A stretch of 64,000 nucleotides of DNA from Sympetrum striolatum (Eukaryota > Arthropoda > Insecta > Odonata > Libellulidae). This document shows, one piece after another, positions 47,779-58,965 of the stretch. The stretch covers positions 27,870,459 through 27,934,458 of the forward strand of contig OX388349.1 in assembly GCA_947579665.1 (NCBI GenBank), written 5' to 3'. The notes under the pieces were generated by a model that made no database searches, had not been told where the DNA came from, and saw only the letters and a list, made by a program, of their open reading frames with translations. Numbering within the stretch: position 1 is the first letter of the stretch; each line of letters begins with the position of its first letter. The translations under genes and the position numbers were made by a program.

Positions 47779-50518
47779 TTACTCAATCGCAGATATAGCT
47801 TCTTTACGTCATTCACATCGGATATCTGACACCTTCATCCCATCATTGATTGCTCGATATGTGTGGAATCCATTATATTGGAATATAAATAGAATCACGG
47901 ATGCTTCACGTCCGAGTGTGATTGGCTCGTGAACGGAATAGCAATCGAGATATCGCTAATTTCAAGAGAATGTAAATCACAGATTGATATCTTTCCGGGC
48001 GCAATTTCTATCAATATAAGACTCAGAAACATTATTTAAGGGTTTAGTGAACCACGAGCATTAAACGTATCCTAATAATCGCAGTGATCGTCTCTCCTTC
48101 CCTGGAATGCGAAGAGAACTGTCACTTTTAGACTCATTGTGCTTCACTTGCGTTGATAAATACTGCTTTTAGTATTCTGGCTCAGTGAGGGAAGATAAGG
48201 TAATCTACTTAACTCCTCATCCCGCCTAGTAAGCCTCATTTTACTAGCTCTTAATAGATAATGTTTGAGAGGGGGGTACCAACCGGACTTTGGGCTGAAT
48301 ACTTTACAGGCAAACCAAGATGTATGTTGCTTCAATTCATGGACTTATGCCGCGACTTCCGCGTCTAACATTAGTACTTTTCCATTAAGTTTATCTTTGA
48401 TTCACGGAATACTTCGGACATTATTTCAGAAAAGGCAACAGAAAACATTATAGCTATTTAGTCAAAGCTATAGGATATCGAATCGGAACGGAACCTAAAA
48501 CCGAAACAGGATCTTTTAGGTGTTACAGATGTATAACGTGAGACTCCCATCTTTCAGGAAAATACCACATCTTTTATAATAAATAGATGTTATTTTGTAG
48601 AGAAACCATTATGAATTAGATCGCCGTAATATCCTTTATTTACGATTCTGCTGATAGAAATTCAGTGAAGTTAGAACCAATATTAATACCTAAACCAAAA
48701 TCGACTGACATCTGACTGAGGCTAACACATCAACACATTATCCAATCTCTTTTATCAGATCTACAGCACCTAATAACTTTTAAAATAACGAGTAATTTGA
48801 ACGTTTTATGCCATAACGGATTTTTTTTCATTTAAAAACGTACTATTTCTGGATATTCACCAATTAAGTAGCAGCTAGAGTAAAGTTTCTGTCAAGTCAG
48901 TTTGTTGGCTTAAAATACGCTGATAATGGTAACGAAACTTATAATAGACCTTTAGCTTTGATATCTAAAAATAACTTAGATCGAATTAGATAGTATCTTT
49001 AGTTGCCCTTGTAAAGTCCTGTCTACACTAATTATTTGTTTAATCTAAACAAGTTTCAAGGGAATGTAAAGATAATGAGAGTAACTTAATATTTCTAAAT
49101 AATTATATTTTATCTACGCCATATATATAGTTTGTTGAGAGTCTCCATAATAAATTAAATCCCTGAAAGGTTTAAGGAGGCAACTTAACTTTAAGAGCAA
49201 CTTTTGCTCAAGGTTAAGGGTATAAATGAAACAGAGGTTAAAGGAAAAGTGAGGCTGAACTGCAATCGATAGAGTTGACTTAGCTAAGAAATATCGACAG
49301 GTTTTCCATTTCCTGTTATTGAGAGGTTGGTCGTCTAGGTATATTACAATGGCGGAAGTATTAAGGTGGAATTTATAAGATTTATAGGCTTGAAATTTTC
49401 ATCAGCTGCCTTTCTTGACGCATTTAGAGTGTAGGTATAAAACTATGAAAATAGGTATATTCAGATAGTCTTTTATGTGAGTAGTATTGCTACTAGCCTC
49501 ATGAGATTTGGATTATGTAGTTTGAACTGCATACATTGATTAACCATCATGTATACACGCAACTTTAACCAAGTTGTTACTCACCTAGGTATCCTCATCC
49601 CTTTTATGGTTAGTTCACTTAAGTAAAGCACAATGGTTCTACGAGTTACACTTCTCGTAGTATTCCATAAGGAAAGAACTTTATCAGTGCAATGATTCAT
49701 TCACACCTCAGTAGCTTTCGTGTCATCACAGCCAAGAGACAGACTGTAACAAGCGTAAAATTAAGGTTAGATGGGAATTATGATTATGTATCTCCAAATT
49801 CAAAATAAATGGAAGGATTACATATTTTAATGTATATTAACAAGAATTTAAATGCTTCTAAAAATTTTGAAATAATAAGGTTCAGTAAATTACAATCTCC
49901 CTACATTAAACTTCATCCTGTACCAAATGACAAATGAAAGATATTCCTTTCATCAAAGTGTAGTAGCAGGGACGAGTAATATCTGTGCTGAATTGATTTC
50001 TTTAGAGTTATGGGAGGAATAGCTAGGGTTGTGTTAGAAATGTAGGATAGAAAGTGCAACTTTGACTTTTGCTTTGTGTTTCGCTGAAAATTCTACTTTC
50101 CTTCTTCAACTATTAGATGAGCAGAAAATATGTGCTGTATACTCGTACGCGCAACATATTTATCCTATTCCTGGTCATACATTATTTATCACTTCTGTCT
50201 GTAAAATATACAGCGGGAAGGCTTGTTGGATCCTTGCCCCTTTCTAACATTAGCAACCAGAAATGACACTTGCTAGGCAAGTTGAGGAGCGAGGTAGTTT
50301 GCCCTTGCTTTGTTCACCAAGCCAGAATGCTGTAAGATGAAAATTTCCACGTAATTGAAGCCCATTAAATCTATAAGCTAAGTTTTTCTTAGTATTCTAT
50401 AAGGAGAGGCTTTAATTAGTGCCATTATTCAGCATCACTATTATTCAAATAAAAAAATTATTCTTTTTATCGAAATTAGGAAGAAGTAACAGTTAATCAC
50501 TTGCGGATTGATATTTAC
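47779..50518. other. LRR gene intron (upstream part), no other gene
   Basis: No coding signal. A related pair of segments near 49656-49698 and 50390-50432 (both gtatt-ta-aaggaaag/gagagg style followed by attagtgc/atcagtgc) suggests an old local duplication or two copies of one repeat. The patch at 50270-50335 (gaggagcgaggtagtttgcc) is less AT-rich and repeat-like. Confidence 0.4.
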
Positions 50519-50852
50519 CTGCAAACGCATATCCCTCGATACGCGCTATTTTGTTGTGCGGAAGCAGTATCCTAGTGACGTTCTGCAACCCGGCGAAAGC
50601 GAACTGTGAGAGCGCCAGCAGAGGGGCGTTGGTGATGGACAGCTCGCGGAGGCGCGGCAGCCCCCGGAAGGCGAACGGTCGGATGACGCTAATGTTGTTG
50701 CCATCGAGCTGCAGCTTCTGCAGAGAGCGGAGACCAGCGAAGGCGTCGCTCTTTATGACCGGGATGTCGTTCTTGGCGAGCGAAAGATGCTCCACGGTAG
50801 GGGGCAGAGAACGCAGCGGGACTTCGATTAGGCCACCGGTGTTGCAGAGCAC
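50519..50852 (-). CDS. LRR protein gene, upstream coding exon: end of N-terminal cap and four LRRs
   Basis: The 334-nt exon follows the acceptor aatctgtttctcag and ends at the donor TTTGCAG|GTAAATAT, leaving one base that is completed by the exon at 45309. It starts VLCNTGG, where Cys3 looks like the last cysteine of an LRR N-terminal cap, then PLRSLPPTVEHLSL, the usual step into repeat 1. Four LRRs follow (residues about 20-111) with consensus LxLDGNNISVIRPFAFRGL-type units. The three exons together give 366 residues of a secreted or surface LRR protein of the kind used for cell adhesion or receptor functions in insects. The start codon, signal peptide and first cap cysteines must lie in an exon to the right. 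I found no convincing candidate up to 64000. I do not assign an ortholog. Confidence 0.9.
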
Positions 50853-50854
50853 CT

Positions 50855-51316
50855 GAGAAACAGATTATTATCATCATCAAAAAATGTTACAATTGGACTA
50901 ATCGTCCGGCGGCAACACATATTACTACTGAATAGATTTAATTCATTCATTACATTTATATCCTAAATACGACTCATGTTAACAATACAATAATACAGTG
51001 CATGAAATGAAATAAAATTCTTAGTTACAACTTAAACTTAGCTTATACATTCATTTCTTCAAAACCATATTCTGTCTGTATATTTTTTAAATACAAGAAT
51101 TTACATGTAACTATTCACTTATTTTAGCGGTCCTGGGGACAAGTCTCCACCGTACTCGTACATCACCCTACCAGGCAATCCCTACTCCACCTGTAGTACG
51201 ATTTAAAAAGGAGAATTTACTAATGTTTGTTCTATGGTTAATACGATAGCATAAAATCCTGAATACTTGCAAGAGTCTAGCAGGTCTTTATTAAGTCCAG
51301 ATTGAGACCGAAAAGT
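50855..51316. other. No gene seen (probable upstream intron of the LRR gene)
   Basis: AT-rich; a cttattttagcggtcctggg patch near 51120-51190 is slightly GC-richer without a recognisable feature. Confidence 0.45.
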
Positions 51317-51357
51317 TTCTTCTTCCATCAAACCTCTGTACAATTATGTATATAAAA

Positions 51358-52040
51358 ATCTGATATGGCCAACACATGACTTACTCCATATTTATTGAAA
51401 ACAGAAGCCTATGCTGGTCATATATAAATAACTCCAAAACAATGAGTGTTACAGGAAAATGTTACATACAAAATTTGTAGTAACATACATTATCTATAAC
51501 TTTGGTACGTAATTATATATACCTACATTGCATTCTGACAGAGATATGTATGAAAAACTTCCATTTCTGGATAAACAACAACTTCCGGTTAACTATTATT
51601 GAAAAATAACAACTAAACAATCAGTGTTTCGAAAAACTGTTTCCTATAAAAGTTGTAGTAAAGTACATTATCTATAACTTTTGTAAATAATTGTATATAC
51701 CTAAATTGCATTCTGACAGTGATATTTAAGAAACAAAATTTTGTTCCGGATAAACCGTTACTTTCGGTTTAGCGATATTCATCAAAAACTAATTAATAAT
51801 TGGTATTGTTAGGAAAATACTAAATATGAATTTTGGAAATGATCGGATAATTACTTTTTAAGATAGAGCGCCCACATTTTTTTTTACCACAGTCAGACAG
51901 ACACACACACAGACATGTTCGGGAACATAGCGAAAACGAGCTCTATGGGCCCCAAAACATCTATTTCCGTCGAAATCTGGAGGTCGAATGTTTTTGCGAA
52001 TACAATAATTTCTCTATACTACGTATAGGGAGAAAGTAAA
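51358..52040 (+). repeat. Second copy of the 19670-20710 dispersed repeat
   Basis: It starts tctgatatggccaacacatg and ends with the shared block from acagacatg through gggccccaaaacat and atttccgtcgaaatctgg to tttctctatactacgtatag. Internal units contain the cttccggttta and tagagcgcccaca phrases. The terminus forms a small hairpin, CTATAC TAC GTATAG (52014-52028), followed by ggagaaagtaaa. Element class unknown. Confidence 0.75.
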
Positions 52041-52140
52041 AATACAAATATTGTATAGGCAAAATAATAGAGAGGGAAAGTTTCTTCTTCCACCTAACTG
52101 GTGTACAATTATGTAAATAAAAGATATAAATATTGTAGTT

Positions 52141-52310
52141 TCGTAGATTTCCGCGGTGATAGATTGTTCTCTGCATGGTGCTCTCGGGTTGTACCGCGAT
52201 GCTTGTTTCTTAAAGCGACGACGACGTTTCTCCTACGTTATAATGGGCTTCTTTCTTCAGGTCGGAGTTTATCACGATGTAACCCGAAAACGCCATGCAA
52301 AGAACAGATA
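52141..52310. repeat. CpG-rich repeat-like block between duplicated flanks
   Basis: The block from ttcgtagatttccgcggtga to cgccatgcaaagaa stands out by composition and by phrases such as ctcgggttgtaccgcg and gcgacgacgacgtttctcc, which look like a dispersed arthropod repeat. Its left flank (gaaagtttcttcttccacct to attatgtaaataaaag, 52077-52123) is a copy of 51315-51350. Its right flank (atattgtaaaggaaaaaaat) copies 52047-52067. The open frame at 52101-52322 crossing it is not a known protein. Confidence 0.4.
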
Positions 52311-52344
52311 TGCATATTGTAAAGGAAAAAAATAGAGAGGAAAA

Positions 52345-53200
52345 CTTCAGAAGGATAGGATACACAGAAACTAAGGTATTATCTTGGGAAAAGAGTTAGA
52401 GAGAGATCCACTCCAAGAAATATCCGTAAAGAAAGGATTTGAGAAACCTGCGCAAACCCACTGATGATTCGAGCTAAAATATAGTAAGGGAAGCGGTGTG
52501 TAGCGTGGGAATCTCAAAAGCAGTACAATAATAACAATTCCATTAAGATAAATCAATTATATAGAAACTCTTAAAAAAATATAAGTAAAAATATTCATTA
52601 AAATTTCTTATGGGAGATCCAGGAGATTAAATATACTAAATAGGACCTGAAAGAAAAAGACTTACAAGGGGAACATCAACGGTTACTCTGTTGCTCTGGA
52701 GTTTAAGAAAATGTTCCCAGCTATCTATCATAGGCTGGATCTCAGAAGGCCACATATTCCACAACATTTTCGGATATGTTTTCGATTACCTCCCGGGGTG
52801 GGGTAGAATTGAGCATCCAGATGTTCTAAGTAAATGCGCTTTCGTAAAATAAACGGAGAATATTTCTTCCAATATTGTATTCGATGTCAGACGGATACAA
52901 AACCCCCCATGAGAAATTCATTGCGGAGAAATAAGAATTTATTTATATACAATTATTGTAATATTAGATGTTTGACCTGAAAAAACCCTAGATGCATCTT
53001 CAGGGTGCTATAAATTTTCTTGCATGAGATAAACATAGGAATCTAGTCACAACATACAATACATTTTCACTTAATTGTAGCAGAATATTCTTCGAAAGAA
53101 TGTATCCTGATTTATGGTGATTTATCTAATTAATTTATATCATACAGCCGCAATGTGTTTCGTATCGAATTTAGAATTAATGAACTCGATGATCGACCTT
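52345..53200. other. No gene seen
   Basis: AT-rich sequence without recognised coding, RNA or repeat signal. Confidence 0.45.
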
Positions 53201-53206
53201 GAGAAT

Positions 53207-53272
53207 CGAGTTTCGAAGACCGCCAAGTCCTATAAATGGGTGATAGAGTTATTGTGGCCAATGTTTTCGGGA
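53207..53272. repeat. 66 bp repeat, copy 1
   Basis: About 80 percent identical by eye to 55375-55440, in the same orientation; the core tgatagagttattg is exact. It may be a piece of a dispersed element or a duplicated conserved element. Confidence 0.6.
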
Positions 53273-55374
53273 ATAAACTCACGGGTGTCGACATGTGCAT
53301 TTACATGTCAGTTAGTTACATCATTGATAGCTAATGCATACCAAATAGGGTTCCAATCCAATTTCAGAATGAAAGTATCGAAGTGAATATAGATGATCCT
53401 GAAAACATCGTCTGTTTCAAATCGAATGCATGAGCTTTAGGAGTACATATTTATACTGCAGAAAAACTCCCACAAAGAGAATGGGGTAGTGAATAATCCT
53501 TGGAATGATTAGGAAAGATTGAAAGAAAGAGGTGGATGGAGCGCTGTAGAACGATTATTCTTACATGGTTGCAGTCAACATACATTCGGAAAAATTTCAT
53601 AGGTTTATCAAAAGACAAAGAGAGGCATACAATATAAGTAAAGTATGCAATAACTCTTATTTAGTTCAGAATCCGATTTCCAATTGCGATTCCGTTATTT
53701 AGACACACGCAAGAGATGGAAAAACCTTCTCATGATGTGGTGTTTAATTACAAATTATCTTCCTCAAGGAGATGAGAAATTACACCGGCTGAATCTATAC
53801 ACACCATCAACAACGCAGTAAAGGTAACTTCCAGAACCAACCAGAGCTCTAGGATTATTTTTTACAATAAATATTCCTATTCCTTTCTTTTATGCATTTT
53901 TGGTAAAAATTACTTACATCAAATCAATATTTAGATGACCATATGCATTTAAACAAGTCATAAGTAATAATGTTTATATTAAAGGTCATTGGTACTATTG
54001 AAGATGTCATTCCTAAGTGATTTAATAGAAATTAAACTGCTCCTTTCACATTTTGCTTCAAATTAGATAAAACAGCATCGTTCTACTGTCGTATTAGCAA
54101 GTTATTTTGATTAAAATTACAGATTTTTCGATTTGATGGAGTGCATAGAAGAAAAATATAGTTATGAATTTGAAGTATCCTAAAATTTACCCTCCTAAGT
54201 ACTAACTCTGCCCATAATACATGCTTTATGTACATACTATACTGCAATAAAATCCTCTTAATCTTGAGTAGCGCCATACCCCAGACTTTCTAAATGACGC
54301 AGTATCTGTGAATTTTGAGCTAATTTCTGACGATATTATGCTTTTGATTGGTCATAATACATAGACTACAACTAAATCTTATCTGTAAAATATTGCATAG
54401 TAAAAGGAAATAGCTTTATTATGAAACGATGTGTTTCCGAAGTTCATTATGAAGAATATGCCGAGGTTTTTAAGCTGCCTTGATACTGTCTGATTAATGC
54501 GATCGAGGTTTTGATATATATTTCAACACATAGATGAGACATATTAATAGTTGTATACTATTATTAATATGTAAAATAAATAGTATATTGCATAAATGCT
54601 GATTAATGTTGAAGTTCCTCACTGACAATATCGTTATTTCATACCGACAGCATGGTTTTCTTAAATATTTAATTTTTGAGCAAAACGAATTTCTAAAGAC
54701 AATCTTTTAGTTTTTCAGAATTGCTGGGGTTACAATAATTAAAAATTAGATGAACAATTTCTTTAAAAAAGATGATAATTGATTATTTGTATTAAATATC
54801 ATCTACATTGGTGATAATGCTTGAACTACTTTTATTTGGGGTTGAAGTCCCATGGGATGTCTAAATTCCCTCCAATATCTATTACACCTCGATAAAACCG
54901 CCCATTATTTATGCTCGTGAACTCTATAATAATAGAACATGGGCACTCTTGAATAAAAGAATGAATTCATGTCTAAATTCAGATGTTTAATCAGACTGAA
55001 CCACGCAATGGAATTGAATAACCTTTCGAAATCGCCGTTTAAATTCAAATTACTGATTGCTGAATGCAATGAGTGTATACGGTCCAAACTAAAGAAAATT
55101 TATCAGCTCGTGTTTTGCCTTATTTATTTCTAATGAAGTTGGGCTGAACGGTTCTTGGTGTCCTTAATTATCTCGACCTTTTGATTATAAAGGGCTGCGT
55201 AAATATTTCGGACTCGTGATAGGTGTGACGTAAACAATAAAGCTTCGCACCACCCTTAAACACTGTTGCAAGCATACGTACAAGCCCATATACATCCAGC
55301 GTCATCAGATGTCCCCCGTTCGTTAAATTCATTCGTTTTTAGCCACGTTCACTCTCCGGAAATAACGGGGACCT
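53273..55374. other. No gene seen
   Basis: AT-rich. The 55140-55370 end is less AT-rich (cgttcgttaaattcattcg and similar) without a frame or fold I can name. Confidence 0.4.
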
Positions 55375-55440
55375 CGAGTATTGAAGGCCATAAAGTCCAA
55401 TAAATGTCTGATAGAGTTATTGCGAGCAACGTGTTTGGAA
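55375..55440. repeat. 66 bp repeat, copy 2
   Basis: Counterpart of 53207-53272, differing mainly by substitutions. The downstream sequences do not match, so the repeat border is close to 55440. Confidence 0.6.
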
Positions 55441-55570
55441 ATGGGATTCATTGGTATTGGATGGTGGAATTGAGCACCGAAAGGGACTGAGGGAAACTTC
55501 ACTCTTTACTTCCTCTGGTAAACATTCTTTCTTCCTCCGAAAGGAAACGGTAGATGTGGATGAATCGCTC

Positions 55571-55600
55571 GATCTCAGGAACGAAATCGTTCCTGAGATC
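55571..55600. repeat. Perfect 14 bp hairpin
   Basis: GATCTCAGGAACGA (55571-55584) and TCGTTCCTGAGATC (55587-55600) pair perfectly across a two-base loop. It sits within open frames on both strands that have no known domain. Confidence 0.85.
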
Positions 55601-55651
55601 ACATTCCGAGCTCTAATGGGGAAGTTTCGAAGAAAACTGTTGAAAAAATAA

Positions 55652-56047
55652 AATTCAGTGAACTATGTGGAACGTGCTAAATATGATCGGATAAGAAAGG
55701 TACTTTTTGAGTGCTTCGTATTTCTTTTTAAGCTATGAAAATAGCCTAGACTAAAGCTATTGTTTTAATCCTCAGATGGAAAAAATTATCATTATTAATA
55801 TTTACTTATTACGTAAAGTATTTAGTAAGTGATATAATTTTATTATTTTAACAGCATGCAAACATGTGTATATATACGTGTATAAATCTTTCTCGCTGAT
55901 TCGTATCGTTTACTTTATGCTGAAAACTTAGTTTATTAACAATACTACTCCACACAATCCTATACTAGCATACATCTCTCCAATGTGTAAGAGGAAATAG
56001 AATTTATTTTTCTTTTACTGTCGTAGATAAGGAATTACTCTGGCATG
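55652..56047. other. No gene seen
   Basis: AT-rich sequence up to the piggyBac insertion. Confidence 0.5.
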
Positions 56048-56051
56048 TTAA
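56048..56051. repeat. TTAA target duplication, left
   Basis: TTAA directly before the terminal CCCTTAACC; matched at 58962-58965. TTAA duplication is specific to piggyBac insertion. Confidence 0.9.
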
Positions 56052-58961
56052 CCCTTAACCAGTGACGTGCGGTCTGAGAGACCGCAGCGATTTTTTTATT
56101 GTGAATAAAAAAATTATTTGATTTTTAACAAATCTGTTATTTATGGTACCTTCTTAGATACCTTTACGTAGTATATAGAATTCTTCGAATTTCATTTATC
56201 TTACTTGTATTTCTATTAAGTTGCGATTTAATTTCATGCGCGGTCTGAGAGACCGCACGTCACTAATTCGGGAAAACTCAATTCGTAATATGGATGAATA
56301 TTATTACGGTGGCTTACAAAATTTAACTTTATTTATTACATTTGTTTATTATTTTCACATTTCTTTGTTATTACTATTTGAAAAGCATAAATTAGGCAAA
56401 ATATATGGATTTTATAATAGTAGGCTAATGTTGAGGTCGTCCTAAAGAATACATTGTTTTGGTTAGTTTATAATATCAACTCCAACAATAAAAATCTTTT
56501 TAGAAAAATATTAAATCATAGTTGCATTAAAGCACCGTATGTGTATGGAACCGAAACTTTCGTCTTTATATTTCGCTGTGATTCTGACCCTAGAATGTCA
56601 CTTACTACGGATGCAACCGAAGTGGCGGCAAACTCAGAATAACCAAATCCTGCGAGAATTTCTCTTTGTTGCCACTACTCATCGGTGCCTAGCCTGGGAT
56701 GAATGACCATTAGTGAAGCATATTGTCAGCGGAATATGGACCCCCAATGGAAAGGGTGGAGTGATCCTGGGGAAAACCCGAGGCGAATGTTCGAGTAGTA
56801 CATGACCAGATGTGAAAGAAAACGTATTTCTCGGATTTTCCCCAAACTGCTTTCTTTAGTTTCGCTCTATTCGTTGCCAAGTAATCATCTTGCTACACGG
56901 ATCGCATACACGGATCTTTTGAAAGACGAATCATGTGAGTTATATTTTTTCAGTAAGTTCGTTTCTTTCTAAAATATATCTTTGTTGTAAAATAATTTGC
57001 AAATATGGCGGCAGGAAAACCAATTGCCTGGGAAAATAAGAGTTCTAAATAGCCAAAGAGAAACGTTTACACTCGTCTGCATAACATTGTCGCGGAAAAA
57101 CCAGGTTTGAAGCAATCTGTTATACCTCTAGATAGGTAACTGCAACCTCTCCATTTTTGGTCACTTATTTTTGACGACGATATAATAATAAATTTGATTT
57201 TGTGTTGAAAAAATGTCAAACTTAAGAAGTTATGAGAAAAGTATACCAGAGTAGGCCAGAAATCCAAGATTTAGATTATGTTGAATTAAGAGCTTTACTT
57301 GAGTTATTAATATATTCGGCAATATTTAAATCTAACGATGAAGGTATTAGTAGTACTTTTGGTGCAGATGGCATGGGAAAGGAAATTTTTTGTTTAGTAA
57401 TGTATGAACAACGATTTGCTTTTCTCCTTTTATGTCTTCGGTTTGATAACCATGAAGACCGAATCGTCCGGTACGAAAGTGACCCAGTTGCACCAATTTC
57501 TGATTTGTTAAATCATTTCGTAAAAAATTCTCATTTTTGCTATTCACTGGGCACAACAACTTGTATTGACGAAATGTTAATTGCCTTCAGGGGTCGGTGC
57601 CGATTTAAAATGTACATCCTGAGTAAGCCAGCTAAGTATGGCCTCAAAATGATGTGTTTGACGGATACATCGAATAGCTATTTGTATAATCCCTATTTGT
57701 ATGCCGGAAAAGGTACCAACGAATAAGGTCTGTCAGAGGAAGACAAAAAGACTTCGAAACCTATGCAATCAGTTCCGCGTCTCACTGAGCCAATATTTCA
57801 TTCCAATCGAAATATTACAGCTGATAATTGGTTCACTTCAATTGAACTGGTTTAGAAGCTGAGGGTGAAAAGACTGACCTATGTCGGGACGATAAAAAAA
57901 ATTAAAGGGAAATATCCAATGAGTTCGGGCCTTCAAAAGAAGGCACAAAAGGGTCCTCGGCAATCGGCAACATGACTCTAGTTCCTCATGTGCCAAAGAG
58001 AAACAGGACTCTTTGGTTGGTGTCGTCAATGCACCACAGAGAGCACTGATGACGTGACAATGAAACCTGAAATTATATCTTTCTATAATTCAATCAAGGG
58101 TGGAGTAGATACACTACATAAAATGTGCAGCAGCTACTCATCTAGTCGAAGAACAAGGAGATGGCCAATGGCAGTGTTTCTTAGGATTTTAGACATTTCA
58201 TTGGTGAATTCTTTTGGGTTCCAGCAGTCTCTAAAAGACAAGAAGTATCTGAATAGGTACGAATTTATTAAATGCATTGCAGCGGAGTTAGTAAGGCCAC
58301 AATTAAAGAGGATAATGTCAAACAGCAAGATTCCCACACAATTAAGAGCCAATATAGGCCGAATTCTGAACCTAACAGTTGAAAAACCTCAAAATTTCGA
58401 AGATAAACTAGAGAAGCGGAAGACTTGCCGACTTTGCCCTCCATGAAAAAAACGGAAAACCTCCTTCTGTTGGTCCAAATGTAGACAACCAGTTTTTTTA
58501 TAATGCACAAAAAAAATTTGCAAGAGCTGTGCTTCTATGGAGGGGTAGGACATTTTTCACGAAAAATGTAATATCGAACGTTTGCAGAATCCATGAAAAA
58601 CAAAATAAATGAAATATTTTTCAAGAACCTTTTATCAATTATCATCCCAAAAATACATTAAAGGCTTTGCAACAAAAATAGGCACCTGATTTTTGAATAT
58701 GCGACATTATTTTGCTAGGATATGTTTTTTTCATTCAAATTTTTGACTATCTTCGTAAAATGATTAATAATTGTAATTTTGTTCATTTTTACATAAAATT
58801 AAATTTGAATTCAAATTATTGAATAACTGATTAGTGTATTAAGGCTTTTAAACTTTGTTAAATGTGTCATTTAGTAACTTTAAAGATATTTAAAAAATTG
58901 CGGTCTCCCAGACCGCACGTCACTGGTAGTGTGACAAAAATTGCACGTCACTGGTTAAGGG
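56052..58961 (+). mobile_element. piggyBac-family transposon, full length (2910 bp), inactive
   Basis: Perfect 19 bp inverted ends: CCCTTAACCAGTGACGTGC at 56052-56070 and its exact reverse complement at 58943-58961. TTAA flanks both. Just inside each end is a palindrome: TGCGGTCTGAGAGACCGCA (56068-56086) and TGCGGTCTCCCAGACCGCA (58899-58917). On the right the GCACGTCACTGG motif is repeated (58915-58926 and 58943-58954). On the left an inverted copy of palindrome plus motif lies at 56239-56264. The interior encodes a broken piggyBac transposase on the plus strand. Exact terminal repeats with several stops in the gene imply the ends were functional when it last moved, with coding decay since. 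Confidence 0.95.
57005..58560 (+). pseudogene. piggyBac transposase pseudogene (DDE type)
   Basis: The product would cut and reinsert the surrounding element at TTAA sites. An N-terminal NVYTRLHNIVAEKPG block (about 57060-57105) lies upstream. The main frame 57232-57726 begins at an internal ATG and carries the first two catalytic aspartates, in CIDEM (residue 113) and CLTDTS (residue 145). The same frame, after a TAA at 57724, holds the third in ITADNWF (Asp codon 57823-57825). A later frame (57988-58446) holds the KGGVDTLHKMC block with the fourth conserved Asp and the RRTRRWPMAVF block. A final frame near 58430-58560 gives the cysteine-rich tail (CRLC, then CRQP, CKSC). At least three in-frame stops and three frameshifts disable it; intact relatives are about 550-650 residues. 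Confidence 0.92.
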
Positions 58962-58965
58962 TTAA
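58962..58965. repeat. TTAA target duplication, right
   Basis: TTAA directly after the terminal GGTTAAGGG, matching 56048-56051. Confidence 0.9.
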
